DNA from: Dipteris shenzhenensis
Taxonomy: Eukaryota > Polypodiophyta > Polypodiopsida > Gleicheniales
DNA: 64,000 nt
Assembly (NCBI GenBank): GCA_047967505.1
Contig: CM106540.1
Strand: one strand, 5' to 3'
Shown: positions 1 through 12,089 of the stretch, piece after piece
Layout of the letters: each line of letters begins with the position of its first letter
Numbering within the stretch: position 1 is the first letter of the stretch
Notes under the pieces: generated by a model
The model's input: only the letters and a program-made list of their open reading frames with translations
Told to the model about the DNA's origin: nothing
Database searches by the model: none
Program-made: the position numbers and the translations under genes

Positions 1-440
1 CTCCATATCCACATCTCTATCTTCAAATTTTTGCTTACTTCGTGGTGCAACTTGGATCACGTACCACCATCTTGGATCAAAACAATCCGGATGAAAAACC
101 ACCTATATTGAAGATGGGTGCCAAATGTCATCAATTATATATATGAAATTATGCTTAAGTACATGTATCAATGGATCTTTAAAAACAAAAGCTTCATCAG
201 CCCAAAGTTTGGTGGAGTCTATTGCAAAGAAACTTCTACTATCTTTTCTCATTGTTGCATGGGGACCATTGTAAATAGTTCTAAACCATTTTACATCAAG
301 AATGAAAATACTAAATCATCTGAAATCAACTTCATAGATTTCGCATATGGTTCCACAATAATCCAACTGTGAGGAGAGAAGATTGGTATCCGAAGCACTT
401 GCTCGGTTATCTTGTGTGAAGTTAGCCATGACTCCACAAT
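1..440 (-). pseudogene. CACTA (En/Spm) DUF4216 domain remnant
   Basis: Reading the minus strand gives a decayed DUF4216-like segment: a YCGTICEIYEVDF stretch (family pattern YGxIxEIxELDY), then a KWF strand, a SFFAIDSTKLWADEAFVFKD stretch and a final DPRWWYVIQVAPR stretch like the FYVxDP/WxVV/PR end of the family. DUF4216 normally lies downstream of the TNP2 transposase and DUF4218 in plant CACTA elements, the order seen here on the minus strand. There is at least one in-frame stop after EVDFR and another near the end. The element continues off the left edge. The domain has no established activity. Family assignment is fairly secure; the exact limits are not. Confidence 0.7.
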
Positions 441-589
441 CATACATAACTCTCTTTGAATCGATGCGTTCCACGTGAAAATGTCATCCATATGACCATA
501 ATGCATTGTACTTTTTGTACTATAAAAGAGCATCATTAAAACAATGAAGATGCATCTATTTTATAGCGTATATTGCCACAAATAGTTAC

Positions 590-1362
590 TTAATTACATC
601 AAGAGGTAAGAAACTTACATGCATCATACATCCAGATGATAACTCTCGCTCGCGCTCATTTATTATCTCTCCATCACGTTTGACTTTATGCAGAGCCAAT
701 TGTAGCCAATCAAGTGACATGTGAGTGGGGAGAAGAGCCAGATCTTGTGGATATGGTTGCGATCTCCTATACATTACTCTGAATCTCATCCTTGCATTTA
801 TTCTTTCTGCTTTGGCCGCTTCATATCTCTCAATCCACTTCTACATCTCCTTGCTATTGAGGATACAAAACTTATTGAATTTCTCCATTTGATCTTCACA
901 CATCTTTCTTTCAATTCCTTTTCCTTGGGGAACCTCGCCAACGATGCGATCATCATCCTTGTTATGCCAAGCTTGTAGCATATTGGGATTCGTGGATGCA
1001 AGAAACTCCGTGATATATACTAATTACTCTTGCATAAGCCATCCCTCTTCCATGCTTGCTTCTGGTCTTGCTCTTTGTCTTACAAATCCCTTCAAAGTTT
1101 TCATAAACCGCTTGAGAAAAAACATCCACCGACTATGAACGGTACCTGCAATAGCCACCTCATCAACTATGTGCAGATGCAAGTGTACTTGAGTTGTCAT
1201 AATGCTCGAGGGAAAGTGCTTCTCAAGCAAGCATACGGCTTCAATGGATTCCACCCTAGCCTTCTCAATACTCGATATGAAGATCTCTTTTTGAGATATC
1301 CACCTATTTCACATGCCCATGTAAGATATTTTCATAATCAGTCTACAGATTATTTAGCTTAA
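590..1362 (-). pseudogene. CACTA transposase C-terminal part with DUF4218 domain
   Basis: The minus strand carries a DUF4218-like block at about 1024-1290: VEYLKKE, LEKHFPSSIM, HLHIVDEVAIAGTVHSRWMF and FMKTLKGFVRQRARPEASM. These match the family pattern of LxKIFPPAFFD, AGPVxYRWMYPxER and TLKxYVRNxxRPEGSIAEGY. It is followed by an amber stop at GWLMQE and a further region, down to about 590, that reads EVPQGKGIERKM and then KFNKFCILNSKEM, like the C-terminal part of CACTA TNP2 ORFs. It lies directly downstream of the TNP2 domain on the same strand, so it was once the 3' half of the same transposase gene. Several stops show it is dead. Confidence 0.85.
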
Positions 1363-1584
1363 ATTGAAGAAAATGCAATCAATGTGATTTGATAGTAAGC
1401 ATACCTCACAATACCACTAATCTTGAATATAGCATTTCTAACATCTTCCTGTAAGCACTCTTTTATTGTAATTGGGAGGATGAACTATCAAAGCAACAAA
1501 GAAGTCATGTCAACAATATAACATAATCATAATTATGCTAACGCATCACGATTATCGGTACACTAATCCTATAGCTTAGAATAC

Positions 1585-2890
1585 CTATAAGACCTTGTGC
1601 CAATCATGGGACTTGAGCCCACTAAGCTTATTGTCCTTTGAAAATGCTCCTTTCAAGCAATGCATGTACCCTGTGGGTGTTTGAAAAGAGGCAATGTTCG
1701 CCTTGACCGTTGCCTCCTCCCTCATACAGAGGATCCATGTTGCTTTTGGGAGGATAACTTTTCCCAGAGCATGCACTTGGGGCCACAAACGAGACATCCT
1801 ATTCATAGCACATGTCTTCTTGCACTCCTCTTGAGTCTTTGGAACCAACCAAGTGTGCCCAAATAGTAGCCCCCACATTCTTGAAGATATGCATGGGATC
1901 CAAGAGATGATTGATTTGTAATTGACCCCAATAAGTAAGCTCGTGAAAGATCGATAGCCTCTTCATACCAGGAGGAGGTTCCTCTCCATTCGCCCTCCAA
2001 GCCTAAGTCCAGTCACTTGCCTTCAAATATGATGGTAGTGGATCAAGCTGACCTCCACGCGCGAGATGGTTCAGCGGAAGGTATCGAGCATGACCTTCAT
2101 AAACATTTTTCCTCATATGTTTGGAGTATCATGCAAGCGATTTCAAAACCGGTCCACAAACAGGACAAGCATGGTACCCACTTGTAACAAGTCCTGCATG
2201 CGTGCATGAATGTGTTAGTATAAGACATGCGTCGAAAGAGAGTCATAAAAGCATAATCCTATATTATACATGTAGAGACACAGCCACGTACCTACGCACT
2301 CTCCATATCCTGAGGAGTCATGCATGGTCCACATCAAGATACCCCTGACCAAAATATCATTGGTATGTCTAGGAGCTCTGGAAATATCAAAGACCCGCAC
2401 TCCTCTCCATAATATCTGTAACTCCTCTATCAAAGGTGCCATGTACACGTCCATATTTTTTGCCTTATACTTCCCTGGCACAAGTAGTGCAAGCATGAGG
2501 TGTCCCTTTTTTATTGTTAGCCATGGTGGGATATTGTAATTCACCACGACTATGGGCCATGTCGACCAAGATGTCGAGCGTAACCCGAAAGGATTCATGC
2601 CATCCATGGCGAGCCCAAAATGTAAGTTGTGTGGCTCCCTCACAAAGTCCCGGCCACTAATTGTCTATGTGCTTCCAAGCTGCACAATCTATAGGAATCC
2701 TCAATGTGTCATCAATGGACCAATGAGATGCATGCCATGTCATCAACTCTGCTATGGATTTGCATCGGAACATGTGCTATATTCTTGCAATGATGGGAAA
2801 GTGTCTCAAGAACTTTACCGGTATCTGTTCACCCCTGCAAGTCATCTCTATATCGTTGTTCCCCACATTTTGAAAAACTAGCCAAATCTC
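1585..2890 (-). pseudogene. CACTA (En/Spm) TNP2-family transposase remnant
   Basis: Minus-strand TNP2 transposase in several frames. From 2890 downward: VPVKFLRHFPIIARI, then LMTWHASHWSIDDTLRIPID, AWKHIDN, an in-frame stop and frameshift at about 2665, REPHNLHFGLAMDGMNPFG, STSWSTWPIVVVNYNIPPWL, KKGHLMLALLVPG, MDVYMAPLIEELQILW and ILMWTMHDSSGYG. Lower down (1585-2000) come HLL-like and KATW segments and the KLSGLKSHDWHKVL motif, the counterpart of KLKGLKSHDCHVLMQ in intact elements. TNP2 proteins are nuclear cut-and-paste transposases. The intact family protein is one long ORF; here it is split by stops and shifts and cannot make a full product. The call is strong because more than ten family blocks occur in the right order. 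Confidence 0.92.
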
Positions 2891-2959
2891 CATGCTCACA
2901 GCTAAAGAGAATACAATCATTATGGCAAGCATGGATGGTATCATAATCCATACTTATCA

Positions 2960-3244
2960 TTGTTAGCATCTTCTTCGCTTCATCTCTTGATGCGGGCATG
3001 GTATTTGGTGCAGCGACTGCCGGAGATAATAGAAGATAGAAAGGGCAAAGCAGTGATGGCCACCATGAGGCGGTTGATGAGCCACCACTTCAAGAGCGGC
3101 ATTACTACTGATTGGCGATATCAAGATGACCAAAAGAAGCAGGCGGTCATCAATGAATTAAAAGAAAAATACCCTAACCTGCCAGAGAAAGAAAGAAAGA
3201 AAGAAAGAAAGAGGAGGGAGAGAGAGCGATTAAGAGAGAGATGA
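2960..3244 (+). other. Unrecognised coding fragment running into GA repeat
   Basis: An open frame of 94 codons. The first part looks like ordinary protein (EIIEDRKGKAVMATMRRL, a Trp-containing ITTDWRYQDDQKKQAVINE segment); the last 20 codons are Arg-Glu repeats from the GA microsatellite, so any real gene was truncated by the repeat. The KxxVINELKEKYP pattern vaguely resembles the N-terminal region of plant transposon accessory proteins, but I cannot name it. It may mark the junction between the CACTA remnant and the left inverted-repeat arm. Confidence 0.25.
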
Positions 3245-3448
3245 GGGGAGGAAGAGAAAGAGTGAAAGAGAGTAGGGAGAGAGAGAGATTAAGAGATAGA
3301 AGAGGGAGGAGGGAGAGAAAGAGAGAGAATAAAAAGTCTTACCGCTAGAGGAGAGAGTAGAGAGTAGGTAGGGAGCTAGAGAGTAGAGAGTAGAGAGTAG
3401 GGAGGGAGCTCCTGAGGAGGGGAGAGAGAGAGAGAGAGATAGAATGAG

Positions 3449-3509
<61 letters not shown>

Positions 3510-4012
3510 TGAGAAATGAGAGAGAATAGGGAGGGAGAGAAAGAGAGAGGAGAGAGGGAAAGAGAGAAATTAAGAGAGAGAAGAGGGGCTCTTGGTGGCC
3601 GTGGCTGCCAAAGCGAGAGAGTAGAGAGTAGGGAGGGGGAGACAGAGATAGAGAGATAGAGAATGAGAAATGAGAGAGAGAATGAGAAATGAGAGAGAAG
3701 AGTAGGGAGGGAGAGAAAGAGAGAGAGGAGAGAGGGAGAGAGAGAGAGAGACAGATTCAGAGAGAGAAGAGGGGCTCCTTAAATGAGAGAGAAGAGTAGG
3801 GAGGGAAAGAGAGAGAGAGAGGAGAGAGGGAGAGAGAGATTAAGAGAGAGAAGAGGGTCTCTTGGCAGCCATGGCTGCGAGAGGGAGGGAGAGAGTAGGG
3901 AGGGAGAGGGAGAGGGAGAGAGAGAGAGAAAAATGAGAGAGAAGAGAGGAGGGAGACTGAGGGAGAGAGAGAGGGAGAGAGAGAGAGAAAGAGAGAGAGG
4001 GAGAGAGAGAGG

Positions 4013-4043
<31 letters not shown>

Positions 4044-4361
4044 AGAGAATGAAACTTCTGGCGGCCGTCGCTGCCAAAGGGAGGGAGAGAGTAGGGAGGG
4101 AGAGGGAGAGAGAGAGAGAGAGAGAGAGAGAAATGAGAGAGAAGAGAGGAGGGAGACTGAGGGAGAGAGAGAGGGAGAGAGAGAGAGAGAATGAGAGAGA
4201 GGGAGAGAGAGAGAGAGAATGAAACTTCTGGCGGCCGTGGCCGCCAAGGAAGGAAGGGGGGGAGAGAGAGAGAGAGAGAATGAGAAATGAGAGAGAGGGA
4301 GGGAGAGAGAATGAAACTTCTGGTAGCCGTGGCCGCCAAGGGAGGGAGGGAGGGAGGGGGG

Positions 4362-4409
<48 letters not shown>

Positions 4410-4541
4410 GAGAGAGAAGAGGGGAGGGAGAGAAAGAGAGATTAAGAGTGAGAAGAGGGATAGAGGAGAGAGAGAAAGGGAGAGAGGGAGGGAGGGAGAG
4501 AGAGGGAGGGAGGGACGAAGGGAGGGAGAGATTAAGAGAGA

Positions 4542-4591
<50 letters not shown>

Positions 4592-4645
4592 GAAACAATG
4601 ACAAATCCTAGCGGCCAAGAGGATAGAGGGAGGGAGGTAGAGAGG

Positions 4646-4698
<53 letters not shown>

Positions 4699-4713
4699 TT
4701 ACAAATTCTAGGG

Positions 4714-4804
<91 letters not shown>

Positions 4805-4911
4805 AGAGAGAGAATGATAAATTCTAGGTAGAGACAGAAGAGGGGGGAGAGAGAGAGAGAGAGAGAATTACAAATCCTAGAGAGAGAATAATAAATAGAT
4901 AGAGAGAGGTG

Positions 4912-4943
<32 letters not shown>

Positions 4944-4956
4944 ATTACAAATCCTA

Positions 4957-4992
<36 letters not shown>

Positions 4993-5215
4993 TAAATCCT
5001 AGCGGCCATGGGAGGGAGAGAAAGAGAGACTTGAGATAAACTAAGAGAGAGAATGAGTGGGATGAGGAGAGAGAGGGAAAGACATAAGAGTTGAGAGAGG
5101 GAGAGAGAGAGAGAGAGATTAAGAGAGAGAATGAGGTGTCTTGACTATGGCTATAGAGAGAATTAGGAGGAGAGAGAGAGAGAGAGAGTTTAGAGGAAAG
5201 AGAGAAAGTTTTAAA
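3185..5215. repeat. GA-rich microsatellite block with conserved islands
   Basis: About 2 kb of nearly pure purine (GA)n/(GGGA)n on the plus strand. It is interrupted by recurring short islands: cttctggcggccgtggccgc and variants near 3594, 3866, 4050, 4220 and 4313, and attacaaatcctag variants near 4604, 4690, 4812, 4866, 4946 and 4996. Spacing of islands is roughly 90-270 bp, so this is a degenerate compound minisatellite, not a simple microsatellite. Long Arg-Glu or Ser-Leu open frames through it are compositional artefacts. Confidence 0.95.
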
Positions 5216-6286
5216 TATTTACATGTTTTATATTATACTTTTAAAAATTATAAAAGAGTGAATTTATGGTTTGTTTTGAAGGTGAGATAATATTTTTATA
5301 TATATTCATCTTTTAAATTGAAAAATGTTAACTTTTCTTTAGATACTTGCTCTTCATTTCTCTCACATCCAGGTCTAGCCTCTATATTGAAACCCCTTCT
5401 TTTGCATATTTAAGCCTCTTAAACCCCAGCACATTAAAATGAACACAGAAAAAGAAATTATTTATTGCTTTTCTTCGCTTCGACGGTTGGTTTAGCATAG
5501 ATTAGATTGCCTTAGAGGAGAGACAATTCTCCAAGTTGCCAATCGAAGCCATGCTCAAATTTTTCTAACTAGTTCCTAATTGTTGTCAGTTCCTTCGCTC
5601 ACATGCGGTTTCACACTCATAACATGCTATTAAATAAGACCTTTTACCATTTACCAAGAAGTTTATCAGTGGGCAGATTGCATGAGCAGATAGCAGATAT
5701 CAGTGGATAGATTACATGTCATGGGGCATATTGGAGCTTGATGACTATAGTGGTCATTTTATTTCATTGTAAATCTTTATTAGTTATTTTTATTGCATTT
5801 GTACAAATATTTAAGCTCATTTATTGTCATAGAAAATCTTGTAAAGCCTTCTAGGCTATTTTTCACATTTATTGCCATATGAAGCGCCTTGTATTAAACT
5901 CGACCATTCACTATTTAACGAGTATTAGTGGGCTGCATAAGTGGATATCAGTGGAACAATTTTTAGTGGGTAGATTGCATCAGTTGGGCATCAGTGCACA
6001 GATATCAATGGATGGATAGTTTACATGTCATCACGAAGATTGAAGCTTTATCACTAGAGGGCATTTTATTTCATTGTAAAGCTTTATTGGCTAATTTTCT
6101 TACATTTGTACAAATTTATTGCTATAAAATACTTTGTAAAGCCCTCTCCGCTATTGGTCATATTTATTGCCATATGAAGCCTTGTAAAGCCTTTTGGGCT
6201 ATTTCCCACATTTATTGTATCAAGCCTTGTATATTGTACTTTACTTATATGTATCTAAATTCTTCATTATCTTTTCTTGTAGGATT
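5216..6286 (+). repeat. AT-rich leader with internal direct repeats
   Basis: Non-coding stretch upstream of the long gene. Two related units of about 270-285 bp lie at about 5655-5940 and 5945-6190, sharing agtggatagattacatgtca-like, ttttatttcattgtaaa and catttgtacaaat segments; a shorter ttgtaaagcc...catatgaagc segment occurs three times (near 5830, 6136, 6184). Just before the start codon at 6287 the sequence ttttcttgtag resembles a 3' splice site, so the leader probably contains a 5'-UTR intron. No clear TATA box was identified. The same structure is at 61561-62690 in the right arm. Confidence 0.7.
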
Positions 6287-9200
6287 ATGGAGCAATCAAC
6301 TAATGTGGGGGCTAGTCTAAATGACTCTGAGATTAGAGCATGGGTCTCTGATGTCACTTTGAATTTGAAAGGAAAGGAATATAGCCCCAATGGCTTTGGT
6401 AGGTGGACTCGATATCACATGGGCAGAAGAGCTTGGTTTCTTCATCAAAAGGAAAAGAGAATCTTTCTACTTATGTCAAAAAGGGAGTTCAATGATGTTG
6501 ATGATCCATGGGATGCTACATTCTCTAAGAAAGATATGACTTCAAGCCTTGTATTAGGCATAATGATAGAGCCAAAGGAGACTTTTATGGATATTTTCAC
6601 AATCTTGAAGTTGGCAGTCTTCATTTTGTTGTGTCAAGGAGAGACTCAAAGACCTTTGCGATGCCTTCTCTTCAACCATCAAAGTTTCTAGATCTGCAAA
6701 GTGCATTGGAGGCTCTTGCATATACTTGGGAGCAATTTCCTAGTGTGGTGGCAAAAAGGATGTATGCAAAGATTATGTTTGAGTACTTTTAGGATGCACA
6801 ATATGCACCTTAGATTCAAGGATCTTCACATGAAGGAGATCAAGCACAAACTTCGATGCAAGGGCAAGAAGAACATGCACACTGTCACAAACATGTAGAA
6901 CATGAGCGCAAACTTCTAGAGCAAGAAATGGTGGATGTCACTAAGGATGATGAAACACAAGCCTTGAGTGCATGGGAATTAAAAAAAATTGAAGAAGATG
7001 AAGGTCGATCCACTGCAGTTATGCTAGAAGCTCTTGCTGGCAAACCACGACGTGAAATGCAAAAGGCTAGTACTGCAAGAGCTACAGTTCCAAGCATTAG
7101 AAAAAGGCATCGTCCCACTATAAAGATAGATCATGTGGATGGAAAACGGTTAAAAGAAGAGAAAGATGAAGAAGACTCAGAAGCCGAAGCTGAAGATGAT
7201 CAGGATGAACTCACATCAATCAAAAATCTCAATCTACGTCTTAATAAAGTAGTAACAGATGATGATGTGGGATATATCTGGGGTCAAAGGACATGGTTTG
7301 TGAATGCTACACATGTGGAAGCTGCAGCTGTCTTTACCAATAGCCGAAAGCTTGATATATCCTATGCATTGTAAATATACGAGGCTTTGAGAGATAAAAA
7401 GAAACCTGTGGCAAGCAACGTGGTCCTGCATCCAATAATGTTTTGTCCAATCAAAACTAGCTTTTTGGATCAAATTACATGTATAGGGCCTACACATTTC
7501 GAGGAAACCTTCACTCAATTCTTTAAAGACACTATTAAAAATATTCCACATGAACAAGGCCAAGAGGCACAAGGTGAGAATATGTTGAAGGAAGCAAAGA
7601 AGGAATTCCTCCTTAGTTGCAGATTCCAGCCCATTGATGGTCAACATTGGGCTTATGCTTGTCATCAAATTGCCAAAGAAGAAAAGGAGGTCAAAAGACT
7701 CACTTCAAAACAATTTGCAAAGATATCTTCATTCCATTGTTATCCTGCAACCATCTGTATATTCAAGCATGAGATCAAGTATTTGATTGAGTTCGAAAGA
7801 CTTAATCATTATGTCCATGGAAAGCATAAGATATCCTCAACATCAGAGGTCTTATAGAAGGCAAGGGTTGCATGGGCAACATTTGGTTCTCCAAATCCTG
7901 ATTTGAAGAGAAAGGTCACAAAAGCAGATGCCGACACACTCACAAACTTCTATACTTCTTTGAGTGCAGTTGTACCTAGGGGAACTCAAGAGCGAGAAGA
8001 AAATATGACAAGCCTCAAGGTGGTGAGAGACAGATATGCCAACTACACTTCCATCATTTTTCGTCCTATTGAAGTGTTCAATGAGATGCTTGAAGCGTAC
8101 ATTGCATGTGAGCATGGAGAGTTGACTTATGAAGCTCCTTTTTAAAGAAAGAATGGTTTTTTGAAAAGAAAGACAAAGACCACTACTTGGAAGAATGCGT
8201 CAATGTACAGGTGAGGCACGTGATGTAGTGCATAGTGCCATCAAGTATTTGCTGTCAGAGAAACAAATCCCACTTAGTCATTGTAACATTGACTATAATG
8301 TGGTCAAGCATATAGCTTCTTTGTTAACACCCAAGGTAAAGCTATGGGCAAACAAGTGGATTAAAAAGGATGAAGATGGGTCAGAAATAGTAACTTCTTA
8401 CATGAGAAAAGAAATCCCACAACAGGTGGTTGCATATGTGGAAATATTAATCAGCGAGATAAGGATGCCGACAGATATGCACCAAAGCTTTCAATTCAAT
8501 GTAGAGGTTACATGAGTCTGGAAAGCTTGTGAACTTCAGGGGAGTTTCAGAAGATGACTTCATCAAGAATGAGTCAGCATGGGACAAGCCACAACTATTC
8601 TTCATCAATGAAGTTTCTAGCGATGATATTCATAACTTCATTGATAGAATAGTATATACCACCATTAGCAAAGTGGCAATTTGCAACATTGTCATTTTTG
8701 TTGATAAACAAGACAAAGAAGCCATGCAGGTTACTCTAGAGCGAGCATATTCATCATATTTGGAGATCTATAGTGGTGTTTATGCAGCAAAGAGAGGCAA
8801 GAGAGAATGTGGCATAGCGATTCAATCTCTTGAATTATTCTTCTTGTGTATGCGGAGTCCCAACCCTAATCACTCCTTAAAAAAGGACATGAAGAGGGAA
8901 TTCAAATAATTTGAGATTGATGATAGAAGAGCAAGATATTCCCAAGTCCATACATTATCAAAAAAACAACTATGGAAGTCGGGCAAAAAGTGGGAGTCTC
9001 TTGCTTACCATGGTGGAGAATTTGCTACCGGCAGGTTGGGAGGTCACCTTGTGCAGAATGGGATATTTATTTGAGGATCTCCTCAGAAAAGGGAACTCCA
9101 CAAATATTATTGAAAACAAGCATTTCATGGCCTATTTTCAGCTTCAAGCAGATCTAACCACAGGCTATGAAAAAGAGGTAGAGCACAAGGAGACTGATGA

Positions 9201-9336
9201 CATGGATGATGACCTTGAAGATCATAATGTCCTAGTTGATGATGATGAAAAGATGGACTTACATGACCCGTTCAGAGAGAGGTTGGTGGATGAAGAGAAA
9301 GATGATGATTCCTTCTTTGATAATTATGGCTCGTAG
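6287..9336 (+). pseudogene. Long gene, N-terminal half (left copy): DGQH-motif and methyltransferase-like regions
   Basis: The start ATG follows a likely acceptor (tgtag) and begins MEQSTNVGASL. Segments in order: an unrecognised N-terminal region with RWTRYHMGRRAWFLHQKEKR (about residues 40-65); a charged linker with KKRHRP-like basic and Asp/Glu-rich stretches; a block ending in FQPIDGQHWAYA, resembling the DGQH motif of ParB/DGQHR proteins; a helical region; and a C-terminal block with CNIVIFVDKQDKEAMQ, LLPAGWEVTL and a final IIENKHFMAYF, which has the order of an amino-methyltransferase fold without DPPY or FxGxG motifs. An acidic tail follows. This copy is broken: a frameshift near 6600, in-frame stops at 6790, 7372, 7855 and 9334 where the right arm has CAG or CAA, and a deletion of roughly 110 bp near 8139. 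Function unknown; domain ideas are tentative. Confidence 0.6.
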
Positions 9337-9465
9337 GGTTATGTAAAAAGGCCACTATGACAATACTTAGCAATATGAACTCTCTATTTCTCAACTAAAT
9401 ACCATTTTTTAAATAAGATTTAAATTTAAAGATAATGAATCTAATCTCTCATATTTGTTTACAGG

Positions 9466-10655
9466 CAATACAGGGAGAAGAAATGGATGAAGTCAATATG
9501 GAGGCACTCCCTTCTACTTCAGCAATGCAACCACCTCTAAATTTGGTTGAAGAATCCCATGAGCACAAGAGCTTTGAAGACACCATGGAAAAGAAAAATG
9601 ACCGCAAACATAGAATACAAGCTATGATAGAGACCCATTCTGCAAATTTAGCTGCATTGGATAAAATGGAAAGCTCATTTGAAGTTAGGGTCATTTTGAA
9701 ATGAGAATCTCAGTATTTGAGCTTTGGTAGAGAGGAGGTTTCAATCCTCTCCAATCCTTTAAAAGAGGTTAATGACAATGTTATCCTCGCCATTCTCAGG
9801 TGATGTTTGTTTATTTGTTACTACTTCAATGAGCTAACATTTGTTTATTTGTTTACAGTGTAGTTATATCTTAGTTTCCTAGTGCAGAATGCAGAATCAA
9901 TTCTATGAGCTAACATTTGTTTATTTCTTGGTCCAATGTAGTTATTTCTCAGCTTCCTAGTGCAATGCAGAATCGTGCCTACATGCTCGATTCTCTCCTT
10001 TCTTCTGTTCTTAGCTCTCCTCAAATATAGAAGATGTTTGTACCTGGTTAAGCCCTTTGAATTTAGATGGGGTGCGAGTCATCTTTATGCCTTATCATGA
10101 GGAGTAAGTATCAACTCCAACCTTATTTTTACTATTTCTTTGGCAAGTTTGTGTTAAACAATAATCATTTTTTATCTAGTCGTGTAGCTCACATTGGAAT
10201 CTAATCACTTGGGACCTTGAAGTCAACCGTTTGTGGTTTGTGAATTCAATGGAAGGCTATCATGCCAACTCCCCAAGGTAATTATTCTCTTAATATTTTT
10301 GTTACTTTCTTATTTTGTATCTTATGATCATGACATATTAATATATTTCATATGTCATGATGGACAGTGTTGCATATCGGCTAGTATCTACTATCAAAAC
10401 AACCAGGGAGCAACAAGACCAAGTAGAATTCAAATGACATCTACCAGTGGAGCAAAAGGATGGGCACAGCTGTGGGTGGAGAGTTGCCTACAACTGTATG
10501 TTGTTTCTTAGAGAGATTTTTGATTTGGAGTTACCAGTCAAAATGGAATCATATACAAAAACCGATCTACTAGTGTTTCGGGCTGAGAGTATTCAGCGTC
10601 TAATTGCTACCATTGGGAAACAACCTGAAAATATGACTACATTGCAGCATGTATA
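9466..10655 (+). pseudogene. Ulp1/C48 peptidase-like module 1 (left copy)
   Basis: Exons follow tttacag at 9465. A linker (SSFEVRVILK, LSFGREEVSILSN, VNDNVILAIL) is followed after an intron by SVVISQLPS, a YMLDSLLSSVLS segment and GVRVIFMPYHEE. A short exon carries SHWNLITWDLEVNRLWFVNS, with catalytic-type His at 10192-10194 and Asn at 10243-10245. The last exon carries VEQKDGHSCGWRVAYNC with Gln six residues before Cys (10471-10473), the typical Q-x-D-G-x-x-C-G active site. Ulp1 enzymes cleave SUMO from proteins in the nucleus; this protein's substrate is unknown. His-to-Asn spacing is 17 residues, as between His514 and Asp531 of yeast Ulp1. A TGA at about 10435 just before the Cys motif (AGA in the right copy) and exon damage near 10025 make it a pseudogene. 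Confidence 0.8.
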
Positions 10656-11075
10656 AAACCTTATCTTGATACTTGTATGCTTGTTCAAGCCTTTAATTGG
10701 GATGTGTAAATCTCATAGCTTTTTTATATTTTTCTCCAAGAGAAGAAGAGACTGAGTCTAATGAAAGCATGCTATCTTTATACTTCTATGATTATTTAAA
10801 CCTTTATTTTTATTTGGGATGTGTAAATCTCATAACTTTTTAAATTTTTCCTCCAAGAGGAGGAGAGACTCACTCTAATGAAAGCATGTATGAAACCTTA
10901 TCTATATACTTCTATGCAATCTAATGAAAAAACCATTATTAATGTTGGGAAACAACCTAAAAATATGACTACATTGCAGCATGTATGAAATCTTATCTTT
11001 ATATTTCTATGCTTGTTTAAGCCTTTATTTGGGATGTGTAAATCTCATAACTTTTTTATATTTTTATAGCAGAAG
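10656..11075 (+). repeat. Intronic tandem repeat between modules 1 and 2
   Basis: Three imperfect units share tttatttgggatgtgtaaat, ctcataactttttta and ctccaagag(g)a(g)gagactcactctaatgaaag segments, at about 10640-10760, 10780-10880 and 10975-11070. The right arm has the same array at about 56700-57080 with slightly different unit number. It lies between the Cys exon of module 1 and the linker of module 2, so it is probably an expanded intron. Confidence 0.6.
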
Positions 11076-12050
11076 GAGGATGTAGAAGACATAGCAAGTG
11101 AAGAAGAATACGATGTAAACTACTCTCTCAATAAGATGAGTCATGAAAATATGACTCTATTGCAGCAGATTGGAAGTTCATTCACCGCTATGTTGTTAAT
11201 TCAACAACAACTCATACTTTTAAGAAGAGATTTTAATCCTCTTGAATCCTAAGAAAGAGGTTAATCTCAAAGTCATTAAACCATCCTCAGGTTTGATGCA
11301 ACCTTTTCCTTGGCTTTATACTTGCATATTTTGATTAAACCCAAGAAGCTAATACTTTTTTTTTAAATATAGTAATGTTATAGCAGATTTTCCTGAAAAT
11401 ATACAAAGAGTTTCATATATGGTCGATCCTCTTATTTCTCAAGTGCTTAGCAACAAAAAAGAAACCATAGAGGATGTTTGCAAGTGGTTGAAGCATGTTC
11501 CTATGAATGAGGCACGAGTTATCTTTACAACATATTATGAGAAGTAAGCAACAAACCCTACTTGTTTTTTCTATTGCATTGCTAGAATTTTCTCAAACAC
11601 AATAATTATTCTTTATTGATAATGCAGCTCACATTGAAGTTTGGTGGTCATGGACATCTTTGCTCAGAAGTGCTTCTTTGCCAACTCAATGACATCTGTC
11701 CATGGCACTATGTTAGAGTAAGTATAGACTACACTTGTTGTCACTTCTTGACATGTAAATTGATATGCAATGCACATATTCACTCTTGTTATATGTTTTG
11801 ATGTGCAGATCAGCTCGAAAGTTGGTAGGTGCTATCGACATAGTAATGCGGCAACGTGACTTGGCACAACAAATAGAGTATATAACATGTCAAGTATCAC
11901 ATCAAGAGGATAGCCACATCTACAATTGTGGATGGAGGGTGGGCTACAATTGCTTTTTGGTACTTGGTCAAATTTTTTAGATACAAAATGACACCACAGT
12001 GTCAACATATATGGACTTGCATCTCTATGCATTTATAACATGTACCATTC
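11076..12050 (+). pseudogene. Ulp1/C48 peptidase-like module 2 (left copy)
   Basis: Same layout as module 1. Acidic linker (EDVEDIASEEEYDVNYSLNK), IGSSFTAMLLI, then RVSYMVDPLISQVLSNKKET, EDVCKWLKH and ARVIFTTYYE. The His exon reads SH*SLVV...CFFANSM: the conserved Trp after His is TGA here but TGG in the right copy, and Asn again sits where Ulp1 has Asp. The Cys exon reads QEDSHIYNCGWRVGYNCFL (Cys at 11927-11929), with two extra residues between Gln and Cys compared with modules 1 and 3. Introns are AT-rich with gtaag donors and ttgtgcag-type acceptors. A stop after GQIF, absent in the right copy, separates it from the linker of module 3. Confidence 0.75.
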
Positions 12051-12089
12051 GAGAAATCATTAAGGGCAACATTATGGACCCTCCCACAA

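Noticed and set aside
3757-4604. Long Ser/Leu-rich or Arg/Glu-rich open frames (up to 254 codons)
   Set aside because: Pure products of the GA/TC microsatellite; stop-free by composition.
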